Assembly (NCBI GenBank): GCA_902777835.1
Contig: CACYVC010000017.1
Span: forward strand, 1-64,000
Length of the DNA: 64,000 nucleotides
DNA from: an uncultured Bacteroidales bacterium
GTDB taxonomy: Bacteria > Bacteroidota > Bacteroidia > Bacteroidales > Muribaculaceae
Direction of reading: 5' to 3'
This document shows positions 1 to 7,826 of this stretch, in pieces. A program made the position numbers and the translations under genes. Each line of letters begins with the position of its first letter. The first letter of the stretch is position 1. A model generated the notes under the pieces. It made no database searches, had not been told where the DNA came from, and saw only the letters and a program-made list of their open reading frames with translations.

Positions 1-2
1 CT

Positions 3-1346
3 TATAATCCAGTGGATAAGAAGATGCTTGTAGGCGGCGAGTATGTTTACAACATCAATATTGCTGAGACAGAGAATGGTACAGTGACTACGGATCCTGC
101 AGGTCCAGTGGCAGCAGAAACTCAGGTTACAATCAATGCAACACCTATTGACGACAACTATAGGGTTGAATCCATTACCGTAACTTATGGTGAAGGCGAG
201 AACATCACAACAGTTCCTGTTACTGATAACAAGTTCACAATGCCAGCTGCCGATGTTACCGTAACCGTTACCTTCACCAAGATTCTTACTAACAACGCTC
301 TCACTTGGAACGTTCCAGCTGAGAAGGGTACTGTAACTGCTACCGTTGACGGCGAAACTGTTGAGAACGGTGGTCTCGTTCAGGAAGGCAAGACTGTTGT
401 TGTCACAGTAACTCCAACTGCTGAGTGGACTGTAAGCAAGGTTAGTGTTAACAATGAAGATCTTACTCTTGCTGATGGTACTTACACCTTCACAATGCCT
501 GCTGCTCCAGCTGAGATTGTTGTTGAGTTCACCGCAGTTCAGCACAATATCACAATAACTCCAAATGAGTTTGTAACAGTTACCACTGACCCAGCTAATA
601 CAGCGGCTGCTGGTCAGGAAGTTACTGTAACCGTAACTCCTAACACTCCTGATGACTTCGTTGTTGGCGGCGTCAAGGTTAATGGAGAGTTGGTAGAACC
701 CAATGAGGATGGTACTTACACCTTTGTGATGCCTGCAGGCGATAGTGGTGTTACTATCGACGTAGTTGTTGAGGCTAAGATTCAAGGTGTTTCGTTCACT
801 GCCGACCGCAACTGGGCAACCTACATTGGTGCATACAACCTTGTTAAACCCGAGGGCATTAAGGTTTATGTTGTAACAGGCGTTGCAAGTAATGCTGTTG
901 TGATTGAAGAGGTTGATTACATCCCAGCCAATGTGGGTGTACTGCTCTACGGAACTGCAGGTGAGGACCTCACTACACCTCTCTATACTGGCGAGACTAG
1001 AACTTACACCAGCAAGTTGGTGGGTAGCGCAACTGAGGCTCAAACCATCACTGCCGGTTATGTTCTCTACAACAACAACTTCATCCGCAGTGAGGAAGGC
1101 ACCGTTGCAGCTCACCGCTGCTACCTGCCCGCTAGCGAAGTTGCTGGTGCTCCACGCATGCTGAAGATTGGTTATGACGGCGATGTTCCAACCGCTATCG
1201 AGAGCATCATTGCTCAGGGCAATGTGGCTGGCATCAAGTATGTGAACATCAATGGTATGACAAGCAATGAGCCATTCCGTGGCATCAACATCGCTGTGAT
1301 TACTTTCACCGATGGCACTACTTGCACAATGAAAGTTGTTAAGTAA
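3..1346 (+). CDS. Secreted InlB-like beta-repeat protein, C-terminal part (5' end outside window)
   Basis: The frame is open through the left edge, so the GTG at 12 is internal and the gene starts outside the window. The protein shows at least three diverged copies of a ~75-residue beta-rich repeat of the InlB B-repeat type, each built as NGTV, then G..VTVTVTP, then a TFTMPA or FVMPA closing motif. A non-repeat region follows from GVSFTADRNW, and the last ~35 residues carry YVNINGM, GINI, DGT and KVVK. That tail is shared with the proteins ending at 5028 and 7823 and resembles a type IX secretion C-terminal sorting domain. Role is probably cell-surface or secreted, with ligand unknown. A strong terminator follows at once and the next gene encodes the same repeat family, so the two look like a tandem duplication. 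The family call is good; secretion by T9SS is inference. Confidence 0.8.
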   Translation, partial: YNPVDKKMLVGGEYVYNINIAETENGTVTTDPAGPVAAETQVTINATPIDDNYRVESITVTYGEGENITTVPVTDNKFTMPAADVTVTVTFTKILTNNALTWNVPAEKGTVTATVDGETVENGGLVQEGKTVVVTVTPTAEWTVSKVSVNNEDLTLADGTYTFTMPAAPAEIVVEFTAVQHNITITPNEFVTVTTDPANTAAAGQEVTVTVTPNTPDDFVVGGVKVNGELVEPNEDGTYTFVMPAGDSGVTIDVVVEAKIQGVSFTADRNWATYIGAYNLVKPEGIKVYVVTGVASNAVVIEEVDYIPANVGVLLYGTAGEDLTTPLYTGETRTYTSKLVGSATEAQTITAGYVLYNNNFIRSEEGTVAAHRCYLPASEVAGAPRMLKIGYDGDVPTAIESIIAQGNVAGIKYVNINGMTSNEPFRGINIAVITFTDGTTCTMKVVK

Positions 1347-1357
1347 TAGGTTTAAAT

Positions 1358-1398
1358 TAAAAGGTGGGTTCTCCACTTTAATGAACCCACCTTTTTAT
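1358..1398 (+). terminator. Rho-independent terminator
   Basis: A 13-bp stem (AAAAGGTGGGTTC with GAACCCACCTTTT) closes an 11-nt loop and runs into a T tract. It lies 12 nt after the stop of the upstream repeat protein, so the next gene at 1415 is probably transcribed separately. Confidence 0.85.
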
Positions 1399-1414
1399 AA
1401 AAACTGTTTATACG

Positions 1415-3718
1415 ATGCACATTAAAAAACAATTAATACTGCTGGCAATGCTCTTGTGTGGCTTCACTGCCACTTGGGCCGCTCAGAAGGTTACTGTGGC
1501 CGCAACTCAAAACGGCACAGTTGTCGTGGATAAGCCCAATGCAACTGCGGGTGAGACCGTGACTGTCACAGTAACTCCTGCCACCGACTACCAAATCGCC
1601 AAGAGCGACATAGTAGTTGAGGCGACTATCGACCCAGGCAGTGCTCAGGTTCCTGGCCTTAAGGCCGAAGGTCCTGGTGTGGGATTGAAAATCGAGCTGC
1701 AAGGCGATGATCCTTCCGACCTACGGCAAGAGCGCACTTACACGTTTGTAATGCCCGAAGCACCATTAGATGTGCTCATTACTGCCACATTTAAGGGTGT
1801 AACATATTATAACGTCACGATTGACTCCAACATTGAGAATGGTAGTGTCGAAGCCGACAAGAATCGTGCCGTTGAGGGCGAAACAGTAACTCTCACCGTT
1901 ACTCCAGCAACTGGTTATGAGCTCGATGAGCTATATTACATGAATGGCAATGACAAGGTGACCATTACTGGCACTTCGTTCCAGATGCCTGCAGCCGACG
2001 TGGTGGTTCATGCTACATTCAAAGCAATCGACTACGCCATTACCGTGACCGAAGGCATTGAGAATGGTAGCGTTACTGCTCCTGCAACAGCTCAATATGG
2101 TCAAGAGGTAACTGTTACCGTTACTCCAGCAACCGGTTATGAGCTCGAGACATTGACATATACAGCTGAGGGCGGCAATCCTGTGGCAATTGAGAATAAC
2201 AAGTTCAACATGCCAGCAGCCAATGTTACTATCAATGCTACATTCAAGGCTATAGACTACACCATCACCGTAGCCCAGACTCAGAATGGTACCGTTACCG
2301 CTCCTGCTACAGCACAATATGGTCAAGAGGTAACCGTTACCGTTACTCCAGCAACCGGTTATGTACTCGAGACATTGACCTATACCGCTGAGGGCGGCAA
2401 TCCTGTGGCAATTGAGAACAACAAGTTCACAATGCCTGCCGCCAATGTCACTATCAATGCCACCTTCAAGGCTGTCGACTACACCATCACCGTTGCCGAA
2501 GGCATTGAGAATGGTAACGTTACTGCTCCTGCAACAGCTCAATATGGTCAAGAGGTAAACGTTACCGTTACTCCAGCAACCGGCTATGTGCTCGAGACAT
2601 TGACATATACCGCTGAGGGCGGCAATCCTGTGGCAATTGAGAACAACAAGTTCAACATGCCAGCGGCCAATGTCACTATCAATGCTACCTTCAAGGCAAT
2701 CGACTACACCATCACCGTTGCCGAAGGCATTGAGAATGGTGGCGTTACTGCTCCTGCTACAGCACAATATGGTCAAGAGGTAACCGTTACCGTTACTCCA
2801 GCAACCGGTTATGAGCTTGAGACCTTGACCTATACCGCTGAGGGTGGTGAGCCTATGGCAATTGAGAACAACAAGTTCACAATGCCTGCCGCCAATGTTA
2901 CTATCAATGCTACTTTCAAGGCTATCGACTACACCATCACCGTTGCCGAAGGCATTGAGAATGGCACCGTTGAGGTTCCTGCAACAGCACAATATGGTCA
3001 AGAGGTGACCGTTACCGTAACTCCCGCTACTGGTTATGTGCTCGAGACTCTGACTTATACTGCTGAGGGCGGCGAGCCTGTGCCTATCGAAAACAATAAG
3101 TTCAACATGCCAGCAGCTAATGTTACCATCAATGCTACCTTCAAGGCTATCGACTACACCATCACCGTAGCCGAAGGCATTGAGAATGGTACCGTTGAGG
3201 CTCCTGCAACAGCACATTATGGTCAAGAGGTAAACGTTACCGTTACTCCCGACGAGGGCTATGAGCTCGATGAACTTGTGGTAATGCCCGCTTATAACTC
3301 AGTAACATGTGCTGAAGTCATAGCTGGAGCTGATGATATGATTTATCGCGTTAGCGGTAAAATTACACATATTAGTAGCATGGAATATGGAAACCTCTTT
3401 TTGGCAGATAATACAGGTGAGATTTTCATTTATGGAACTCTCGACAAAGAAGGAAACACTAACAACTTTGAAAGTTTAGGCTTAAAAGAGGGTGATTATG
3501 TAATTGTTGAAGGTCCTAAAACCACATATCAAGGCATTGTTGAACTTATTGATGTTACAGTCGTTGGTGTTGAAATAGAAACCAATGTTACAGGAAATGG
3601 TTATACATTTACCATGCCCGCCTGCGATGTGGTTGTTAGTGCCACCTTCAAATCGACCAGTCACACCTACACTGTGGCTGGTGAGCCTGCGACATTGACA
3701 ATGAAAATGCCGAGATGA
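1415..3718 (+). CDS. Large secreted InlB-like tandem-repeat protein, N-terminal part before a frameshift
   Basis: The protein begins with a signal peptide (MHIKKQLILLAMLLCGFTATWAA). Two diverged beta-repeats follow, then six units of 74-75 residues that are nearly identical and spaced 222-225 bp (starts near 2030, 2255, 2477, 2702, 2927, 3152). Each unit contains ENGTV, APATAQYGQEV, TVTPATGY, LETLTYTAEGG and KFTMPAANVTINATFKAID. In the last unit, about residues 628-722 are replaced by an OB-fold-like segment (YRVSGKI, GNLFLADNTGEIFIYG, EGDYVIVEGP), after which the repeat resumes (YTFTMPACDVVV). The frame ends at a TGA at 3716 in the middle of a recognisable module whose continuation is in the +1 frame, so this is most likely the first half of one gene running to 5028. 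Function is unknown; a surface adhesin or glycan-binding role is a guess. Confidence 0.8.
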   Translation: MHIKKQLILLAMLLCGFTATWAAQKVTVAATQNGTVVVDKPNATAGETVTVTVTPATDYQIAKSDIVVEATIDPGSAQVPGLKAEGPGVGLKIELQGDDPSDLRQERTYTFVMPEAPLDVLITATFKGVTYYNVTIDSNIENGSVEADKNRAVEGETVTLTVTPATGYELDELYYMNGNDKVTITGTSFQMPAADVVVHATFKAIDYAITVTEGIENGSVTAPATAQYGQEVTVTVTPATGYELETLTYTAEGGNPVAIENNKFNMPAANVTINATFKAIDYTITVAQTQNGTVTAPATAQYGQEVTVTVTPATGYVLETLTYTAEGGNPVAIENNKFTMPAANVTINATFKAVDYTITVAEGIENGNVTAPATAQYGQEVNVTVTPATGYVLETLTYTAEGGNPVAIENNKFNMPAANVTINATFKAIDYTITVAEGIENGGVTAPATAQYGQEVTVTVTPATGYELETLTYTAEGGEPMAIENNKFTMPAANVTINATFKAIDYTITVAEGIENGTVEVPATAQYGQEVTVTVTPATGYVLETLTYTAEGGEPVPIENNKFNMPAANVTINATFKAIDYTITVAEGIENGTVEAPATAHYGQEVNVTVTPDEGYELDELVVMPAYNSVTCAEVIAGADDMIYRVSGKITHISSMEYGNLFLADNTGEIFIYGTLDKEGNTNNFESLGLKEGDYVIVEGPKTTYQGIVELIDVTVVGVEIETNVTGNGYTFTMPACDVVVSATFKSTSHTYTVAGEPATLTMKMPR
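2030..3275 (+). repeat. Near-identical 225-bp in-frame tandem repeats
   Basis: Six consecutive copies start at the GACTAC word at 2030, 2255, 2477, 2702, 2927 and 3152. Spacings are 225, 222, 225, 225 and 225 bp. Copies two to five differ at only a few positions at DNA level, and the sixth diverges after about 120 bp. One more diverged copy precedes them (1806-2029). Such arrays change copy number by recombination and are also prone to assembly collapse. Confidence 0.9.
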
Positions 3719-5028
3719 CTCCTGGCGAGAATGGTCTCTACACTTGGACTTCAGAGCCCACCTATCTCGATGGCAACGTAGAGTTTAAGATTGTTCAAGA
3801 CGGTAGCTTTGACACTTCTTATCCCGCCAGCAATTATGTGATTAATGCTCCCAAACCAGGCACTTACACCGTTACCATTACATTCAATCCTGCAACTGGA
3901 GAGATCACAGTTAACCTTGAGGGTCAGGCCGATGTTTATGTCTTTGGCAACGTCAATGGCAACAGTTTCGCTCCAAACCAGGGCATAAAGTTGACAAGTG
4001 ACGACGGCAAAATTTATACCACAACTGTCACAATTCCCGACGTGGAGAACGGTTTTGGTTTCTTTGCCTTCACTCACAAGCTTGGCACCGATGCCGATGA
4101 TTGGTTCACAGCCAATGCTTATCGCTTCCTTGCACAGAGCAATGGCAACTTCCTTGTGACTGGTCCAACCATGAACGTAGAGTTGCCAATGGGTTACAAT
4201 GGCGACAACTCGATGCAGATTCCTGCAGGTGACTACACTCTCTTTGTTGACCTCGAGAATATGAAGCTCACTATCAGTGGTGGTACTCAGTTGAGCTACA
4301 TCCTCGCCAGCGGTGTTGAGGGTGTTGACTACACCGTTATCAATGATCTCGCTGTGGTAGAGAGCAGTGCTGTGACCAAGCAGTTCTTCGTGAGCGATGG
4401 CAACAACAACTGGATTGCCCTCAATGCAGGTGACTACTTTAATGAGATTGACGCTTTCAAGGGCGGATATGTGAGTGGCGTGTTCGGCGGTAAGAACCTG
4501 AACCCATATCTCAATCTCTCGGTGGCTCCAACTGAGGGTGAAGATGTTGCTGAAGTTGATCCTTTGACCTATCTACTCTCGGGAGAGTTCGCTCCAAAGG
4601 TTGACGAGGTTATCATCATCAGTAAAGCCTACTACAAGGCCAGCGAAAACGCTTTGCGTGCTTATTCACCAGGTGGAGCTCAAGGTCAGAGCTGTACTGT
4701 TGACAACAGCCTCTACAGTTACGACTTCCAGGATGGAAGGAAGTACACTGTTAAGGGTGTCATCAACATCAAGGAGCCTTGGAATTCTAAGGCCAACATG
4801 ATGGACTATGAATATCCATTCCAGAACTACAAGCTGCTCGTTACTGAAGTTACCGAGGAGGATCCTGCAACCGCAATTAACAGCATCTTCCTTGAGGATG
4901 GCGTTAAGAACGTGCGCTTCTACAATGCAGCAGGCCTTGAGAGCAATGTTCCATTCCAGGGCATTAACATCGTAGTTAAGGAAATGAACGACGGCTCAAG
5001 AGTAACCACTAAGGTTATTATCAAGTAA
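3715..5028 (+). CDS. C-terminal part of the repeat protein (after the frameshift), with T9SS-like tail
   Basis: The ATG at 3715 overlaps the upstream TGA (ATGA), but this fragment has no signal peptide and starts in mid-domain. TYTVAG before the shift and ENGLYTWTSEP, VEFKIVQDGSFD and YTVTITFNPATGEI after it read as one carbohydrate-binding-like beta module of the kind seen in Bacteroidales surface proteins. A second such module follows (ADVYVFGNVNG, GKIYTTTVTIP, NMKLTISGG). Next is a ~150-residue region with VDPLTYLLSG and KYTVKGVI, and the terminal RFYNAAGLESNVPFQGINI tail. That tail matches those at 1346 and 7823. It could be expressed by translational coupling, but a lost T in the TT at 3695-3696 explains the arrangement better. 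Confidence 0.75.
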   Translation: MTPGENGLYTWTSEPTYLDGNVEFKIVQDGSFDTSYPASNYVINAPKPGTYTVTITFNPATGEITVNLEGQADVYVFGNVNGNSFAPNQGIKLTSDDGKIYTTTVTIPDVENGFGFFAFTHKLGTDADDWFTANAYRFLAQSNGNFLVTGPTMNVELPMGYNGDNSMQIPAGDYTLFVDLENMKLTISGGTQLSYILASGVEGVDYTVINDLAVVESSAVTKQFFVSDGNNNWIALNAGDYFNEIDAFKGGYVSGVFGGKNLNPYLNLSVAPTEGEDVAEVDPLTYLLSGEFAPKVDEVIIISKAYYKASENALRAYSPGGAQGQSCTVDNSLYSYDFQDGRKYTVKGVINIKEPWNSKANMMDYEYPFQNYKLLVTEVTEEDPATAINSIFLEDGVKNVRFYNAAGLESNVPFQGINIVVKEMNDGSRVTTKVIIK

Positions 5029-5057
5029 AGTCCTTCTCCTTTTACGATTAATTTCTA

Positions 5058-5097
5058 CAGGCGGCATCCCAGTTAAAACCAGGGTGCCGCTTGTTTT
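5058..5097 (+). terminator. Rho-independent terminator
   Basis: The stem GCGGCATCCC (5061-5070) pairs with GGGTGCCGC (5082-5090), with one G-T pair, and is followed by TTGTTTT. It sits 30 nt after the stop at 5028 and ends the repeat-protein transcript. Confidence 0.8.
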
Positions 5098-5178
5098 ATG
5101 TAACGACCAGAGAGAAATCTTAGCCCACTTATACATCGAAAAAACTGGGGCAATTATATTTCTTCCAAAGATTTTCTT

Positions 5179-5186
5179 TAATTTTG
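5179..5186 (+). promoter_or_regulatory. Bacteroidota -7 box TAATTTTG
   Basis: This matches the Bacteroidota consensus TAnnTTTG and lies 20 nt before the ATG at 5207. It decides the start: the longer frame that opens at 5084 would begin upstream of the promoter and inside the terminator. Confidence 0.6.
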
Positions 5187-5206
5187 TAGCGACGAAAATA
5201 TCAATC

Positions 5207-5971
5207 ATGTTGACGAGCCTATTTAAAAATATTGTTTATCCCCCTAAATCAGTCAGCAACAAGAAGCTGAGTGAGGCTTTTGCGGGCAAGTGGGTGGTGA
5301 TTACTGGAGCCTCGTCGGGGATTGGCGAGGCATTGACTCTAAGGCTGATTGAGGCTAAGGCAAATCTATTTCTCATTGCCCGCAATGAGGAGAAATTAGT
5401 GCAACTTTGCAACAAGGCTCGGGGAAATGGCTGCGAGGCGCGTTACAAGACTATAGATCTTAGGCAACGCGACGAGCTTGATGCCTGGTGCGAAACACTA
5501 AAAGAGGAGCTGCCTGCGGTGTCTTTCCTATTTTGCAACGCAGGGAAATCCATCAAACGAAGCATTAGTTTATCCCTCGACCGTATGCACGACTTTGACC
5601 GCACTATAGACCTGAACTACCGTTCAATGGTGTCGCTGTCGCTCGCCTTGATGCCATCGCTCAGGAATGCCGGCGGTTCGATCGTCTATACCTCCTCGGT
5701 GAGCAGCCGTTATCCATTTGCGCCTGGCTGGTCGGCCTATCACGCATCAAAATGCGCCGCCAATGCATGGTGCCGTACTGCCCGCCACGAGCGCAAAAAA
5801 CTTGGTGTGAAAGTGCAGGTTGCATATATTCCACTAGTGCACACTCCCATGTCGGATGTGAACGAGACTTATAAAAATCTTCCTGCCTATTCTGCCGACG
5901 AGGCAGCGTGCATTTTGCTGAAGCTGGCAATGAGCAAGAGATTCCGATACAAACCATGGTGGGCACTTTAG
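5207..5971 (+). CDS. Short-chain dehydrogenase/reductase (SDR), NAD(P)-dependent
   Basis: This is a classical SDR of 254 residues. The Rossmann motif TGASSGIG is at residues 33-40, the NAG motif appears as CNAGKS, serines lie in YTSSVSS (about 161-167), and the catalytic YHASK is at 178-182. The start at 5207 is chosen because a TAnnTTTG box lies just upstream. Only 4 nt separate it from the acyl ligase, so the two form an operon. An SDR beside an adenylate-forming ligase suggests activation and then reduction or oxidation of an acyl or hydroxyacyl substrate. The substrate cannot be read from sequence. No signal peptide; cytoplasmic or membrane-associated. Confidence 0.88.
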   Translation: MLTSLFKNIVYPPKSVSNKKLSEAFAGKWVVITGASSGIGEALTLRLIEAKANLFLIARNEEKLVQLCNKARGNGCEARYKTIDLRQRDELDAWCETLKEELPAVSFLFCNAGKSIKRSISLSLDRMHDFDRTIDLNYRSMVSLSLALMPSLRNAGGSIVYTSSVSSRYPFAPGWSAYHASKCAANAWCRTARHERKKLGVKVQVAYIPLVHTPMSDVNETYKNLPAYSADEAACILLKLAMSKRFRYKPWWAL

Positions 5972-5975
5972 ATCA

Positions 5976-7550
5976 ATGAATAGGACAATATTCACAAAGC
6001 TAGTAAAACTGCATATCCTCACCCCAGGAGGCATCTGCACTCTGCTCGGAAGTTTCTTTCGTGACGGAATTTCGCTGATGGCACTGATGCGCTTTGCAGC
6101 AAAGTATTATCCCAAGCACTGCGCGTTGGCATATAAAGACAAACGACTCAATTACAAAGAGTTTTATGACCACACCCAGCGTCTTGCCAAGCTGCTCTAT
6201 TGTGACCATAGCCTTAAGACGGGGATGTGCGTGGGGCTGCTATGCCGTAATCACATAACGATGGCATTGCTGCTACCAGCCTTGTCACGACTTGGGGTGA
6301 AAGTAAAACTGCTGAATACCGACATAGCTCCCATCAAGTTGAAAGAACAGGTGGAGAGGAACAAAATAAACTTGCTAATCTATGACGCTGAGCTGAAAGA
6401 GAACCGGGTCCCCACCGACCTTCCTTGTGAAACGCGAGAAAGCGAGGACCTTTACAAAGAAATCTTCGACAACACGCATGGGTCATGTGGAAAGCGAGAA
6501 GTCGAATGTTCCGTTCCTCGTTCCACTTTCCACCATTCACTAGGTACAGACGTGAGATTACCACGCATCAGGCGAGGCGGTGAGATTTCGGTCTTCACTG
6601 GCGGATCAAGCGGCAGAAGCAAAGAAGCGCCTAGGAAGATGTCGGTCGGCCAGTTCTTGCCGCCATTTTATGCTTTACTCGAGCAGCTGCGCCTCGACGA
6701 GTACGCCAGTGTGCTGCTCGCGCTGCCTGTGTATCATGGTTTCGGGCTCGCCACACTGATAATGTCGTTAGTGATGGGCAAGAAAGTGAGTCTGATGAGT
6801 CACTTCGATGCTAAGACTGCCCTGAAAACCATTGCCGACGAGAAAATAGAAGTCGTGCCAGTGGTGCCCGCTATGCTCGCCCGATTGTGGCAAATCAACG
6901 AGGCAACCACTATCATGAAGACCGTCAAGTGCATCATCAGCGGCGGTGACCGTCTCGATAAGAAATGGGCCGATATCACGCAAAAACATCTGGGAAATGT
7001 TCTCTTCAATCTCTTCGGCACATCCGAGGCAGGATTTTTCATGATCGCCTCTCCAGATGATTTGTCAAGAAATGAAGAAGTACCCATAGGTCGCCCCATT
7101 AGTGGCGTAAAATGCAAAGTAGATAATATTGACAGTCACGGTATTGGCTCGCTTTGGGTGCGCTCTAGATGGGCGATGATAAGCCTAAAAAACAAATGGC
7201 AAGACACCGGCGACCTAGTATATTGCGACGGCAAGGGTTGCTACTTCTATCGTGGCCGTAGCGACAACATGGTGGTTTGCGGCGGCGAGAATGTCTTTCC
7301 CGAGAATGTGGAGAAAGTAATAAACTCACACCCTGAGGTGATTAATTCAATGGTTTCCCCAGCGCAAGACACTGATTTTGGCACCGTCTTGAATGCTAAA
7401 GTTGAGCTAAAGCCCGACTCCACCCTACTCCCCGACACCCTCAAAGTCTGGCTCCAACCCCGCCTCACACGCGCCGAGATGCCCCATCACATCACTATCA
7501 CGACCATCAGAACACTGAATTCAGGAAAAATAGACAGAAAAGAAGATTGA
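5976..7550 (+). CDS. AMP-dependent acyl ligase / acyl-CoA synthetase-like (class I adenylate-forming)
   Basis: The protein has 524 residues and the ANL-family motifs in order. The phosphate loop is VFTGGSSGRSKEAPRK at about 206-221, the A5 motif is NLFGTSEAG, the A7 motif is DTGDLVYCDG followed by YRGRSDNMVVCGGENVFPENVE, and the A10 lysine (K518) is in NSGKIDRKE. Known chemistry is ATP-dependent adenylation of a carboxylate followed by transfer to CoA or a carrier protein. The phosphate loop is unusual: the usual STGTTGxPK is replaced by GGSSGRSKEAPRK, with two extra residues before the PRK. A stretch around residues 140-200 is poorly conserved and rich in charged residues. The gene lies 4 nt after the SDR. 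No carrier protein is encoded nearby, so a CoA ester product is the simpler guess. Confidence 0.82.
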   Translation: MNRTIFTKLVKLHILTPGGICTLLGSFFRDGISLMALMRFAAKYYPKHCALAYKDKRLNYKEFYDHTQRLAKLLYCDHSLKTGMCVGLLCRNHITMALLLPALSRLGVKVKLLNTDIAPIKLKEQVERNKINLLIYDAELKENRVPTDLPCETRESEDLYKEIFDNTHGSCGKREVECSVPRSTFHHSLGTDVRLPRIRRGGEISVFTGGSSGRSKEAPRKMSVGQFLPPFYALLEQLRLDEYASVLLALPVYHGFGLATLIMSLVMGKKVSLMSHFDAKTALKTIADEKIEVVPVVPAMLARLWQINEATTIMKTVKCIISGGDRLDKKWADITQKHLGNVLFNLFGTSEAGFFMIASPDDLSRNEEVPIGRPISGVKCKVDNIDSHGIGSLWVRSRWAMISLKNKWQDTGDLVYCDGKGCYFYRGRSDNMVVCGGENVFPENVEKVINSHPEVINSMVSPAQDTDFGTVLNAKVELKPDSTLLPDTLKVWLQPRLTRAEMPHHITITTIRTLNSGKIDRKED

Positions 7551-7730
7551 TAAAGAATCAAATTGTTCACAAAGAGGCCGTGTCAAAAATAAAAAACCAC
7601 TGATTTTTCTGAAAAATCCGAAAAAATCAGAACATTCAGATATTTCAGTTGTTTGTAATTTGAGTTCGATTTTGGCAAACCCTCCTTTTTGTCGCAATCG
7701 TCTATTTCAGCTTAACTCTTTTATTTTTTG

Positions 7731-7763
7731 TGTTAAACTTATTTTTATTGCGATGTCGCATGG
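7731..7763. repeat. Left copy of a ~42-bp direct repeat flanking the gene at 7823-8734
   Basis: TGTTAAACTT followed by a T-rich run and TTGCGATGTCGCA closely resembles the sequence at 8752-8782 (GTGTTAAACTTAAT and TTGCGTTGTCGCA) on the other side of the secreted-protein gene. The right copy is that gene's leader; the left copy has no gene attached and may be the remnant of a duplicated leader. Confidence 0.6.
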
Positions 7764-7826
7764 GAGTCATGGAGGATTGTTAACTCCCTAACTCCTAAAA
7801 CTCCGTAGAAAAACTGTATTGGTTAT
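7762..7826. repeat. ACTCC-type dispersed repeat, copy 1 (left outer arm missing)
   Basis: GGGAGTCATGGAGGATTG, then TAACTCCCTAACTCCTAAAA, then CTCCGTAGAAAAAC matches the element at 9013-9078 almost base for base. It keeps the inner GGAGT/ACTCC repeats but lacks the left TCTACGGAGT arm. It overlaps the stop codon of the leftward gene ending at 7823 and could act as its terminator region. Confidence 0.65.

Noticed and set aside
1931-3226. Long minus-strand frame (431 codons) across the repeat protein gene
   Set aside because: It mirrors the tandem repeats of the plus-strand gene. No signal, family match or promoter supports it, and the plus strand has an obvious signal peptide and domain pattern.
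5084-5206. Longer start for the SDR gene
   Set aside because: The extension lies in the terminator of the previous gene and upstream of the TAnnTTTG box; the SDR fold begins after 5207.
7600-7630. CTGATTTTT / AAAAATCAG hairpin as terminator of the acyl ligase
   Set aside because: The stem is almost all A-T with a 13-nt loop and no following T tract, so it is too weak to call.
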